Below, piece by piece: positions 1 through 8,191 of a stretch of DNA of 64,000 nucleotides. The number at the start of each line of letters is the position of its first letter. The stretch's first letter is position 1. Position numbers and translations under genes: made by a program. Under the pieces are notes generated by a model, which made no database searches, had not been told where the DNA came from, and saw only the letters and a program-made list of their open reading frames with translations. Origin of the DNA: Alkalihalophilus marmarensis DSM 21297 (GTDB lineage: Bacteria > Bacillota > Bacilli > Bacillales > Bacillaceae_D). The DNA is taken from positions 1 through 64,000 of the forward strand of contig NZ_ATAE01000005.1 in NCBI RefSeq assembly GCF_000474275.2, in the 5' to 3' direction.

Positions 1-880
1 TTATAAGTTAGAGAACTTAGGTTAGTAAGTGGCATTCAAAAAGGTTTGCCGTTTTAGACATTTTTCTCTTGCCAAATACACCTATTCATTACTCCCAAGT
101 GTTTTATATACTGAAAGACCCGATCGAACAGCTGCTTACATTGATGATGGGTACATCGCAATCATTATGGAAAACTCTCCTGCAGCGCTCATTCTTCCAG
201 TTACCTTTTGGTCTTTCTTCCACTCACCAGAAGATCATTATTCAAGACTGCTCTATGGTAATTTCTCGAGGTTGATTCGCTTGCTTGCTGTTTTTATTAC
301 TTTATTTATCTCATCTTTTTACATTGCAGTGACGAATTTTCATGAGGAAATGATACCTATTGATTTACTTTTAGCTATAGCAGGAGCAAGAGAGCAGCTT
401 CCTTTTCCGCTTGTATTTGAAATCGTCATGATGGAGTTCGCATTTGAATTAATACGTGAAGCAGGATTAAGGATTCCAAGCCCTCTTGGACCAACAATAG
501 GGATCGTCGGTGCTCTCATATTAGGACAGGCAGCAGTTGAGGCAAATGTAATAAGTCCGATTGTTGTCATTGTGGTAGCACTCTCGGGTTTATCGTCTTT
601 CGCTATTGCAGATGTAAGTTTAAATTACACGATTCGTATGATCAGATTTGTCTTTATTTTTGCGGCTGCGACCTATGGCATTTTCGGAATAATAGGAGCC
701 TTTATATTATGTTTGATGTATGCTGCAGCTGCTAGATCTTTTGGAGTCCCGTTTTTGTCTCCTCTTTCTCCTCACTTTCGTTCCGGAAACGATACGGTTT
801 TCAGAGGTCCTGTAACAAAGGAAATATTTAGACCTGGTCAGATTCATCCAAGGGATATGAAGAAAAACAGCATGAGGTAG
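1..880 (+). pseudogene. Spore germination protein, GerA (A subunit) family, broken 5' part
   Basis: This is the C-terminal half of a GerA-type germinant receptor A subunit, an inner spore membrane protein. The family anchor YTERPDR, the membrane segments and the block GPTIGIVGALILGQAAVEA are intact. Family members run to about 480-530 residues, but only about 260 family-like residues are readable here. The productive frame has stops at 23-25 and 26-28, and the other two forward frames are also closed within the first 60 bases. Just left of the intact part, family-like pieces appear in different frames (Y-K-L-E-N-L, then S-G-I-Q-K-G). This points to frameshifts or nonsense changes rather than a late start. 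The GTG at 29 has no convincing ribosome binding site. The B and C genes follow in the usual A-B-C order. The window edge hides the rest, and a sequencing error remains possible. Confidence 0.75.
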
Positions 881-888
881 GTGATTAT

Positions 889-1977
889 ATGAAACAATCA
901 CAAAAAATTGGCGGACGTGAGTTTTTCTCAATCATTGTTCTAGCGATTGGAACAAAAATTACAAGTATGACTCCTGCCATTTTGGCTCAATCAGGTAAAA
1001 ATGCATTCTGGATGATGCCTTTTGCGGGAGCATTAACATTATTGGCGCCCTTTTTGTTGCTTCTATATTTATTACGTACCTATCAGAATAAGAATTTAAT
1101 GGACCTTATTTATCATTTGTTAGGAAAGTGGATGGGTGGATTAGTTGGCGTCGTACTTTTCCTAGTGGCATTTGTATCACTAGTCTTAGAAAGCAGAAAT
1201 TATCTAGATGAACTAAGTTCCATCTTCTTCCCGCAATCTCCGCAGTATGCATTATATGCTGTTTTATTTATCGTCATTTTATTTGGCGCAAGAAAAGGGT
1301 TAAATGTCATCGCATCAACATCTTGGATCTTAACTCCATTTATTAAAGTGATTGCACTCATTTTGTTAGTTTTAGTGTTAAAAGATGTGGTGTGGATGCG
1401 GGTATTTCCCATTTGGGGAGAAGGGATGATGGTGACAGTTATTGAAGGGGTGAAGAAGGCGTCAATTTTTGGAGACCTCTTTCTTTTAACGATGGCTTAC
1501 ACCTCACTGAAATCAACAAAAACATTTCATAGAACGGCTTACATTGGCGGCGCATTTACCTTGTTTGAACTAACCTTGTTTTTTCTAATGTACAGCCTTT
1601 TCTTTGATTATAAATCGATTGACCAAGTGGCTTATCCATTCCATGAAGTGACCCAGTACATTTCTGTTGGAATGTATTTCACAAATGTTGAAGCCTTCTT
1701 TATGATTTTTTGGTTATTTGCAGCATTTCTACGATTTATGATTTATCTTTATTTTACCACATGGATTTTTGCAGCTATTTTTTCGATTAAAGCATTCAAA
1801 CCATTATTAGCTACTTTCTTCTTTTTAGCTATAGTGTTTGGAATGTCCATTAATAATCCAATTCAAAATGTACTTGTTTATCGTGATATGTTCCTGACAT
1901 GGACTACCCCTCTATTTATTATACTGCCTCTCATTTTGTGGGTTGTGGCTAAAAGTAAGGGGGAATTAGCGAGGTGA
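889..1977 (+). CDS. Spore germination protein, GerB (B subunit) family permease
   Basis: This is the integral membrane B subunit of a GerA-type germinant receptor, a member of the amino acid/polyamine/organocation permease superfamily that is thought to form the germinant-binding site. The 362 residues match family size and form about ten hydrophobic segments, starting with a short charged N-terminus and a first helix near residues 14-34. The start ATG follows a GAGGTAGGTG ribosome binding site. It lies 8 bases after the A-subunit fragment and overlaps the C gene by four bases, so A, B and C form one operon. The reading frame is intact although the A gene upstream is broken, so the decay is either recent or an artefact. 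The germinant cannot be predicted. Confidence 0.88.
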   Translation: MKQSQKIGGREFFSIIVLAIGTKITSMTPAILAQSGKNAFWMMPFAGALTLLAPFLLLLYLLRTYQNKNLMDLIYHLLGKWMGGLVGVVLFLVAFVSLVLESRNYLDELSSIFFPQSPQYALYAVLFIVILFGARKGLNVIASTSWILTPFIKVIALILLVLVLKDVVWMRVFPIWGEGMMVTVIEGVKKASIFGDLFLLTMAYTSLKSTKTFHRTAYIGGAFTLFELTLFFLMYSLFFDYKSIDQVAYPFHEVTQYISVGMYFTNVEAFFMIFWLFAAFLRFMIYLYFTTWIFAAIFSIKAFKPLLATFFFLAIVFGMSINNPIQNVLVYRDMFLTWTTPLFIILPLILWVVAKSKGELAR

Positions 1978-3203
1978 ATAGCACTAAAGGTTTAATCATT
2001 GTTCTTAGTTTATTAATAGTAGGAGGCTGCTATGATAAAACAGAGCTTGAACAGCAGGCTTTTGTTATTGCAGTAGGGATAGATAAGGCAGAAGATGATG
2101 GACAATATCAGATCTCCTTTCAGATAGCTCAAGGGCAGCTAAGAGGAGGTCAAGCAGACGGTGAACTTCAAAAGAATATAACGATACAAGCCAATGATAT
2201 AATCGCGGCAAAAAGTACCGCTAACACTCTCATTGCCAGAGAAATTAATCTTGACCAGACAAAAGTATTAATTGTTTCTGAAGAACTTGCGCGTTCTGGC
2301 GAGTTATTAAATGTCTTACAAGCGACAACTAGAGCAGCGGCCTTTAGAAGAGGTGTGCAGCTCATTATAACAAGAGAAAATGCAAGTGAATTTCTTGCAA
2401 ACAATGATCCTCCGCTTGAAGTAAAGCCCCATAAGTATTATCAGCTTATGATGCAGCAATCCAGCCGTACAGGGCTGATTCCTGATGCAGACATTCATCG
2501 CTTTTTTCAAATTACAGAAGGGGATGCTGATTTGTTTTTAGGCATTTATGCAACCGCTACAAGGCTACAAGATAAGTCTGCATTAGAAGACGAATTTTAC
2601 GCTGGTCAAGTACCGCAAAAAGGGGAACAGGATACCCAGTTTATTGGATCCGCTGTTTTTAAAGAGGGAGTTATGATTGATACGTTAACAGGTGAAGAAA
2701 CAAGGCTTTCAATGATTCTTGATAATACTCAGCATATAGAGGACATATTAATTAATTTTCCGGATCCGAAGTCTGAGTTGCACCGAATATCTGCACGTTT
2801 CATTAAAGAGCGAACAACAAATATTTCGATAAACATGGTAGACGGTGAGCAAGCCAGGATTCAGGTGGTTGTTCCGTTTCACTTGGAACTATTAGCTGTC
2901 CCTAGCCTCATCGAATATGCGACGAATCAAGAAAATCTTAAAATGCTTGAAAGAGCAGTTGAGGAAAAATTCAATCAAGAAGCGGAAAAACTAATCAAGA
3001 AGTCACAAGATGTATATGGATCTGAGCCTTTTTACTGGTCACTTTACGTTAGACGATACTTTAGAACAATACAAGAATATGAACAAGCAGACTGGAATAA
3101 TCGAATTTACCCCAATGCTAACATTGACGTAAAGTTTGATATGGAAGCGATCCGCTTTGGAAAACTTATTCAGAATACAGACATGAGAGAAGTGAGGGAT
3201 TAA
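1974..3203 (+). CDS. Spore germination lipoprotein, GerC (C subunit) family
   Basis: This is the C subunit of a GerA-type germinant receptor, a lipoprotein anchored on the outer face of the inner spore membrane. The 409 residues begin with a short hydrophobic signal ending in the lipobox IVGGC (cysteine near residue 19), followed by the family's early block AFVIAVGID. The GTG start overlaps the TGA stop of the B gene in a GTGA arrangement, which is typical of translational coupling. Length fits the Ger(x)C family. Function would depend on a working A subunit, and that gene is broken upstream in this window. Confidence 0.9.
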   Translation: MNSTKGLIIVLSLLIVGGCYDKTELEQQAFVIAVGIDKAEDDGQYQISFQIAQGQLRGGQADGELQKNITIQANDIIAAKSTANTLIAREINLDQTKVLIVSEELARSGELLNVLQATTRAAAFRRGVQLIITRENASEFLANNDPPLEVKPHKYYQLMMQQSSRTGLIPDADIHRFFQITEGDADLFLGIYATATRLQDKSALEDEFYAGQVPQKGEQDTQFIGSAVFKEGVMIDTLTGEETRLSMILDNTQHIEDILINFPDPKSELHRISARFIKERTTNISINMVDGEQARIQVVVPFHLELLAVPSLIEYATNQENLKMLERAVEEKFNQEAEKLIKKSQDVYGSEPFYWSLYVRRYFRTIQEYEQADWNNRIYPNANIDVKFDMEAIRFGKLIQNTDMREVRD

Positions 3204-3206
3204 GAG

Positions 3207-3356
3207 ATGATATGGCTGTTATCTGTTGGAGCAGCAATTTATACAGGTTATTATGCAAAAGAATATTACTACAAAGGAAATAAAGCAGGTGGAATAGCTG
3301 TTGGAGTCGTGGCTCTTATTGTGTTGATCTCACCACTCAGCCAATATGTCATGTAA
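3207..3356 (+). CDS. Small membrane protein (49 aa), possible receptor D-type subunit
   Basis: The ORF begins with ATG three bases after the stop of the GerC gene and ends just before the operon terminator, so it looks like the last gene of the germination operon. It encodes 49 residues with two hydrophobic stretches (about 2-14 and 29-44) separated by a tyrosine- and lysine-rich loop (YYAKEYYYKGNK). Small two-helix membrane proteins called D subunits are known next to some GerA-type operons and modulate receptor activity. Position and topology suggest such a role, but I do not recognise the sequence itself. The ribosome binding site (GTGAGGG, overlapping the gerC end) is plausible. Confidence 0.55.
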   Translation: MIWLLSVGAAIYTGYYAKEYYYKGNKAGGIAVGVVALIVLISPLSQYVM

Positions 3357-3361
3357 CTAGG

Positions 3362-3396
3362 AAAAACCCTTCGTTTTTATAAAGCGAAGGGTTTTT
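3362..3396. terminator. Bidirectional terminator between germination operon and FAD oxidoreductase
   Basis: A stem AAAACCCTTCG / CGAAGGGTTTTT with T-tracts on both sides serves the converging transcripts. The stop codon of the minus-strand oxidoreductase (3377-3379) lies in the loop, so its last codons form one arm of the stem. Confidence 0.85.
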
Positions 3397-4606
3397 GCTG
3401 GGTTGGACGACTTTGTAAATAAAGTTCGAGGTCAGGATGTGATCCTTTAGTGATAAAACTAGATATAATATTGGCAAATACCATATTATATACGGTTCCA
3501 TTATCTCCATATGCATATAAGTAATAAATGTTTGGTTGATCCTCATAACAACCAATTATCGGCATACCATCATGAGTTCCTCCATAAAATGAAGCCATTT
3601 TGTATTCAGTTTGTATATTAAACTGAGGGAAGAGTTTTTGACATTCTGTTAGCAATTGCTCACTCTTGTTAAGAAGCTTTTTGTCTCGCTCCTCTGCTTT
3701 TGTGTAAGATTCATCTAATCCACCAATAATAATGCGATTATCTGGCGTTGTGCGTGCATAGATATAAGGTCTGGCAGTTTCCCATAACAACGTTTGTTTA
3801 TACCAAGGAGATAAATCTTGTACGGGACAGGTTACGATTGAATACGTACTAGAAATCACAGTGTTTTTTTCGTGTTTAAACTCTAGCCCCTCATATCCAG
3901 CTGCTACAATGACCTGCTTAGCTATTATTTTATATTCTTTATCTGTAAAGACTGTTACTTCTTTTGAGGTTGGTTTTTTTCCTTTTATCATTGTGTGCTC
4001 AAATACTCGAACTCCTTTACTCACAGCTTCCTCCAACAATCCATAAGTAAAAGCGAGCGGATTCATTTCTGCATCATTTAAAAAATATAATCCACTTTTA
4101 CGCTTGAAAGGGTAACGAGCTGCGATTTGATCTTCTGTTAGGTGAAGGATATCAAATCCGTATTTTTTATAGAGCGCATATTCTTCTGAAATTTCCCTTA
4201 CCCCAGCTTCATCACTTGCACAATATAGACTGTCTCTTCTTTTGAATGAGATATCTCTAGTGAGTTTTCCTGCAATAGATTCCATTTGATTAATAACTTT
4301 TTCGCAATTCTTTAAATGTCTTATTGCAATATTCTCTCCAAAGCTGTTGATAAGTTCTTTAAAAGTCTTATCGCCTGCATATTGAATTAGAGCAGTGTTG
4401 GTCGTTGTACTCCCTTGACCACAACTGTTCTTTTCAACTACTACTACATCTAATCCTGAATCAGCGAGCATATAAGCAGTTTGTGCTCCCGAGCTTCCTC
4501 CCCCAATGATAAGCACATCGCATTTGATATTTTCTTCTAAACGCGGAAAGGATGGAGGATCTTCCACAGTTGTCGGCCAATAATAATTCCCATTTTGTAA
4601 ATCCAT
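3377..4606 (-). CDS. FAD-dependent oxidoreductase (DAO/glycine oxidase-like family)
   Basis: The 409-residue protein opens with a Rossmann FAD-binding fold: a beta strand followed by the dinucleotide motif GGGSSGAQ near residues 36-43 and an acidic residue at the end of the second strand (VVVVEKN). This is the layout of the D-amino acid oxidase superfamily, which oxidises amines or imines of small amino compounds in the cytosol. Near the C-terminus, the block G-G-T-H-D-G-M-P-I-I-G matches the second FAD-contact region. The start ATG follows AGAAGGTGAT at 4609-4618 on the minus strand. It is a single-gene unit, divergent from the molybdopterin oxidoreductase gene, and the two may share regulation. 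The substrate cannot be told from sequence. Confidence 0.82.
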   Translation of the reverse strand: MDLQNGNYYWPTTVEDPPSFPRLEENIKCDVLIIGGGSSGAQTAYMLADSGLDVVVVEKNSCGQGSTTTNTALIQYAGDKTFKELINSFGENIAIRHLKNCEKVINQMESIAGKLTRDISFKRRDSLYCASDEAGVREISEEYALYKKYGFDILHLTEDQIAARYPFKRKSGLYFLNDAEMNPLAFTYGLLEEAVSKGVRVFEHTMIKGKKPTSKEVTVFTDKEYKIIAKQVIVAAGYEGLEFKHEKNTVISSTYSIVTCPVQDLSPWYKQTLLWETARPYIYARTTPDNRIIIGGLDESYTKAEERDKKLLNKSEQLLTECQKLFPQFNIQTEYKMASFYGGTHDGMPIIGCYEDQPNIYYLYAYGDNGTVYNMVFANIISSFITKGSHPDLELYLQSRPTQQKPFAL

Positions 4607-4737
4607 TTAGATCACCTTCTATATATAATCAAGCTATAGTATTCCCTTAACTGCAAAAAGAGAATCATACTTGCTATATAACTGAATATTCTATAAGATT
4701 AACATACTGACCAGTAGGTATAAAAGGGGGTTAACAC

Positions 4738-7002
4738 ATGGAAACGAAGGATGAAAGGATTCATTATAGAACCTGTCCACTATGTGAAGCAACATGTGGT
4801 TTAGAGATTCATACAGAAGGCAATAAAGTAACGGCTATTAAAGGAGATACATTAGATCCTTTTAGTAAGGGATACTTATGCCCAAAAGGATTTCATTTAG
4901 ATAAATTATATTCTGATCCAGACCGGATTAAAAAACCGATGATACGTGATGGAAACACATGGAGGGAAACGTCTTGGGAAGAAGCATTTGAGGAAGTGAA
5001 AAGAGGTCTGCAGACCATTATAAAAAAGGACGGTCGAGATGCGGTAGCGAGCTATTTAGGCAATCCAAACGTTCATAATCTAGCTGGTATGCTCTATGTT
5101 CCAATTTTGTTGAGGGCCCTTGGATCAAAAAATCGATATTCCGCAAGTACTATGGATCAGATCCCTAAGCAGCTGACAGCGGAATGGATGTATGGAAGTG
5201 ACTTTTCGATCCCTATTCCAGATATCGATCATACGAATTATTTCTTAGTCCTCGGTGCAAATCCACTTGTTTCAAATGGGAGCTTAATGACTGCTCCAAA
5301 TATGCGAAAGCGAATCAAAAATATTCAAAAGCGCGGCGGGAAGATGGTAGTCATTGATCCGGTATCGACCGTTACAGCAAAAGCAGCTGATGAGCACTAT
5401 ACTATTTTTCCTGGTACGGATGCCTATTTTTTAGCCGGACTTCTCCATACGATTTTCTCAGAGGGATTAGACGAACTTGGGAGGGCAGAGAAATATGTAA
5501 ACGGATTAGAAGATGTAAAGCAAGCCCTTAATGACTTCTCAATAGAAGAGTTAAGTCTTAGATGCGGGATTGATGTTCACATCATACAGAAGCTTGCTAG
5601 AGAGGTTGCAAAAACAGACCGGGCAATTGTTTATGGTCGAATGGGGACGTGTACTCAAACGTTTGGAACATTGAATAGCTGGTTAATAGAAGTGATTAAT
5701 ATCGTCACAGGTAATCTTGATAAAGAAGGAGGAGCCATGTTCACCAGTCCAGCAGCTGGCTCAAAAAATGCAGGCGGCAAGAAAAAAGCTGATCGATTCG
5801 GTCGGTTTCATTCAAGAGTTAGAAAACAACCCGAGGTGTTAGGTGAACTTCCGATTTCATGCTTGGCTGAAGAAATTGAAACGCCTGGAGATGGCCAAAT
5901 TAAAGGCTTATTAACAGTCGCAGGGAATCCAGTATTGTCAGCGCCGAATGGTGAACGAATAGAACAAGCTTTAAGTTCACTTGAGTTTATGGTCAGTGTG
6001 GATTGTTACTTAAATGAAACGACTAGACATGCAAATGTGCTGCTGCCTGCTCCTTCTGCCCTAGAACGCTCGCATTATGATTTATCCTTTTACCAGCTGT
6101 CCGTAAGAAATATTGCTCATTATTCAAAGCAAGTATTTGATCTGCCTGAAGATCAGCTCGATGAGTGGGAAATTCTGCTTCAGTTAGCTGCAGCAGTGAT
6201 GGATGAAGAACTTGGCGATGATCCTGTTCGTGCATTAGATGATTACGCGCTGATGCAGCTGATAAAAAAAGAACTCCGTAATGAACATTCACCTCTTTCA
6301 CACAAGGATCCTGCTGAAATATATTCAAATCTTTCTTATAACCGTGGACCTGAAAGAATGCTTGACTTTTTATTAAGAACAGGTGAATACGGTGACTTTT
6401 TCGGAGAGGTTCCTAGTGGATTATCTTTAACAGTTCTTAGTGAGAAGTATCCACATGGTAAGGATTTAGGCTCTTTAAAATCCAGGCTTCCACAAGTGCT
6501 TTCCACTTCTTCAGGAAAGATAGAGATGGCACCCTCTCTTTTAATGAAAGATTTAACACGCTTAAAAGGAAAACGTGATAATAATGCAGATCACCTATTA
6601 TTAGTCAGTCGAAGAAACCTTCAGTCGAATAATTCTTGGATGCATAATATTAAAGAATTAACGAAGGGGAGTAATCGTTGTACATTGCAAATGCATCCAA
6701 ATGACGCAAGCCGACATCATATTGAAGATAAAAGCATGGTTAGTGTAAAGTCCGCTGCGGGAGAAATTGATGTCCGGGTTGAATTAATAAATGACGTTAT
6801 GGAAGGTGTTGTTACTCTTCCGCATGGGTGGGGACATGATTTGGCTGGGATTCAGCTTGAACAAGGAAGAAAAAATGCTGGGGTGAATTCAAATCGATTA
6901 AGTAATGATCGTTTGATTGATCCAGTGTCTGGAAATGCGATTTTTAATGGGATACCAGTATCGGTAAGCAGAAGTGATACTAATAAAGACGTTGTCGGGT
7001 AA
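4738..7002 (+). CDS. Molybdopterin-dependent oxidoreductase (formate dehydrogenase/nitrate reductase family)
   Basis: The 754-residue enzyme belongs to the bis-MGD molybdopterin family. The N-terminus carries a [4Fe-4S] site with cysteines at residues 13, 16, 20 and 48 (C-P-L-C-E-A-T-C then G-Y-L-C-P-K-G). The central part has the molybdopterin-binding folds, and the C-terminal ~110 residues form the dinucleotide-binding domain (L-P-H-G-W-G-H). Where formate dehydrogenases usually carry Cys or Sec as Mo ligand, around residues 139-143, this protein reads S-T-M-D-Q, so formate oxidation is doubtful. There is no signal peptide and no adjacent electron-transfer subunit, so it is probably cytosolic and self-contained. 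Strong AAAAGGGGG ribosome binding site. Substrate unknown. Confidence 0.85.
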   Translation: METKDERIHYRTCPLCEATCGLEIHTEGNKVTAIKGDTLDPFSKGYLCPKGFHLDKLYSDPDRIKKPMIRDGNTWRETSWEEAFEEVKRGLQTIIKKDGRDAVASYLGNPNVHNLAGMLYVPILLRALGSKNRYSASTMDQIPKQLTAEWMYGSDFSIPIPDIDHTNYFLVLGANPLVSNGSLMTAPNMRKRIKNIQKRGGKMVVIDPVSTVTAKAADEHYTIFPGTDAYFLAGLLHTIFSEGLDELGRAEKYVNGLEDVKQALNDFSIEELSLRCGIDVHIIQKLAREVAKTDRAIVYGRMGTCTQTFGTLNSWLIEVINIVTGNLDKEGGAMFTSPAAGSKNAGGKKKADRFGRFHSRVRKQPEVLGELPISCLAEEIETPGDGQIKGLLTVAGNPVLSAPNGERIEQALSSLEFMVSVDCYLNETTRHANVLLPAPSALERSHYDLSFYQLSVRNIAHYSKQVFDLPEDQLDEWEILLQLAAAVMDEELGDDPVRALDDYALMQLIKKELRNEHSPLSHKDPAEIYSNLSYNRGPERMLDFLLRTGEYGDFFGEVPSGLSLTVLSEKYPHGKDLGSLKSRLPQVLSTSSGKIEMAPSLLMKDLTRLKGKRDNNADHLLLVSRRNLQSNNSWMHNIKELTKGSNRCTLQMHPNDASRHHIEDKSMVSVKSAAGEIDVRVELINDVMEGVVTLPHGWGHDLAGIQLEQGRKNAGVNSNRLSNDRLIDPVSGNAIFNGIPVSVSRSDTNKDVVG

Positions 7003-7018
7003 CCGGCAGCGTTTTTTT
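6990..7018 (+). terminator. Terminator of the molybdopterin oxidoreductase gene
   Basis: The stem CGTTGTCGG / CCGGCAGCG (two G-U pairs) is followed by seven Ts. The stop codon at 7000-7002 lies in the loop. Confidence 0.85.
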
Positions 7019-7034
7019 ATTTTCAGACCATCTA

Positions 7035-7065
7035 AGAATATGCTATCACCATTTGACACATGTTA
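7035..7065 (+). promoter_or_regulatory. Possible SigG (forespore) promoter of the second germination operon
   Basis: AGAATA (7035-7040) and CATGTTA (7059-7065) are 18 bp apart. The known B. subtilis SigG pattern is roughly TGAATA, 17-18 bp, CATnnTA, which matches 5 of 6 and all fixed positions. GerA-type operons are normally SigG-dependent, and the predicted start of transcription (about 7073) fits a short leader before the ATG at 7100. Confidence 0.5.
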
Positions 7066-7099
7066 AGGAATGAAATGCTAAAGAAGGAGGAGGATTACC

Positions 7100-8191
7100 A
7101 TGTTTTCAAGACTGCAGATCATCTTTGTATTGTTGTTATTTATTGGTATTTCTAATCATGTACTAATCCTTCCTCATCTTCTTCAAGCTGCAAAGCGTGA
7201 CGCCTGGATCTGTGTTTTGATAGGTTATGGCCTCCTTTTGATTTGGGGTGTTCTGCTCCATTTCATTATAAAACGAAATAAACAGAAAAAGCTGGTTGAT
7301 TGGGTGAGTGAGAGAACTGGACATGCTGTGGCGACAATCGTTATTCTTCTGTTTATTGTTTATATCATTATCACAGCAGCTATCACGTTTTATGATTTCA
7401 CTCAGAGTGTAGATATCTACTTCTTACCTATCACTCCAATATGGCTGATTGTTACACCTTTCCTTATTCTATGTATCTTGGCTGCCTACAATAATCTAAA
7501 AACAATTGTTTATCTTTCATCATTCTTTTTACCGGTTGTTTGGATACTTGGGCATTTAGTTGCTTTTTCAACAATGGGCGAGAAATCATATTCTTATATG
7601 CTTCCAGTTTTAATGTATGGCAGTGAACCGCTGATTAAGGGCACAATCATTGTTCTAGGAGGAAGCGCTGACCTGCTTTTTATCGTACTATTACAGCATC
7701 ATCTTAATAAGCCATTTCATTTAAAGCACCTTATTATTCTAATTACCTTATTAACAGGATTAGTACTAGGGCCTACATTAGGCTCTATTGCAGCTTTTGG
7801 CCCGAATGTGGCTGCCAACATGCGCTTTCCGGCTTTTGAACAGTGGAGGCTCGTCATGATCGGAGAACATATATCCCATGTTGATTTTTTAGCAGTATTG
7901 CAGCTGTTGTGCGGAACAACCATTCGAGTATCACTATGTTTATTTATCCTCTATGACATTTTAAGAAAATATACCGAGAAGACAAAACGAATGCTGTTTA
8001 TATTAGTTGGTATTATACTTTCTGCTGTGTCAATCTACCCGATCAGTGATATTTGGATGCAGACTTTTTTAGGAGAATATTTCTACCCATCAGTATTAAT
8101 TTTTGGGTTTTTAATGACCCTTTTCCTTCTTGTGATTAGTTATATACCTAAAAAGAAAGCCAGAAAGAAAGGAGGAACACAAAGCTTATGA
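7100..8191 (+). CDS. Spore germination protein, GerB (B subunit) family permease
   Basis: This B subunit has 363 residues and about ten hydrophobic segments. It is paralogous to the protein at 889-1977, with the same size and membrane layout. It is the first gene of an operon whose order is B-A-C rather than the classical A-B-C. A strong GAAGGAGGAGG ribosome binding site sits just before the ATG. The stop overlaps the start of the A gene (ATGA), which implies translational coupling. A possible forespore promoter lies about 35 bases upstream. It probably contributes to germinant recognition in the inner spore membrane; the ligand is unknown. Confidence 0.9.
   Translation: MFSRLQIIFVLLLFIGISNHVLILPHLLQAAKRDAWICVLIGYGLLLIWGVLLHFIIKRNKQKKLVDWVSERTGHAVATIVILLFIVYIIITAAITFYDFTQSVDIYFLPITPIWLIVTPFLILCILAAYNNLKTIVYLSSFFLPVVWILGHLVAFSTMGEKSYSYMLPVLMYGSEPLIKGTIIVLGGSADLLFIVLLQHHLNKPFHLKHLIILITLLTGLVLGPTLGSIAAFGPNVAANMRFPAFEQWRLVMIGEHISHVDFLAVLQLLCGTTIRVSLCLFILYDILRKYTEKTKRMLFILVGIILSAVSIYPISDIWMQTFLGEYFYPSVLIFGFLMTLFLLVISYIPKKKARKKGGTQSL

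Noticed and set aside
69-275. 68-codon plus-strand ORF near the left edge
   Set aside because: It overlaps the GerA-family coding sequence in another frame and has no family-like residues; the GerA reading is clearly supported.
4683-4710. SigE-like promoter upstream of the molybdopterin oxidoreductase gene
   Set aside because: GAATATT and CATACTGA are present, but the spacing is 12 bp instead of about 14 and the -10 is incomplete.
6023-6328. 101-codon minus-strand ORF inside the molybdopterin oxidoreductase gene
   Set aside because: It lies wholly within a well-supported gene on the other strand, with no ribosome binding site or recognisable domain.
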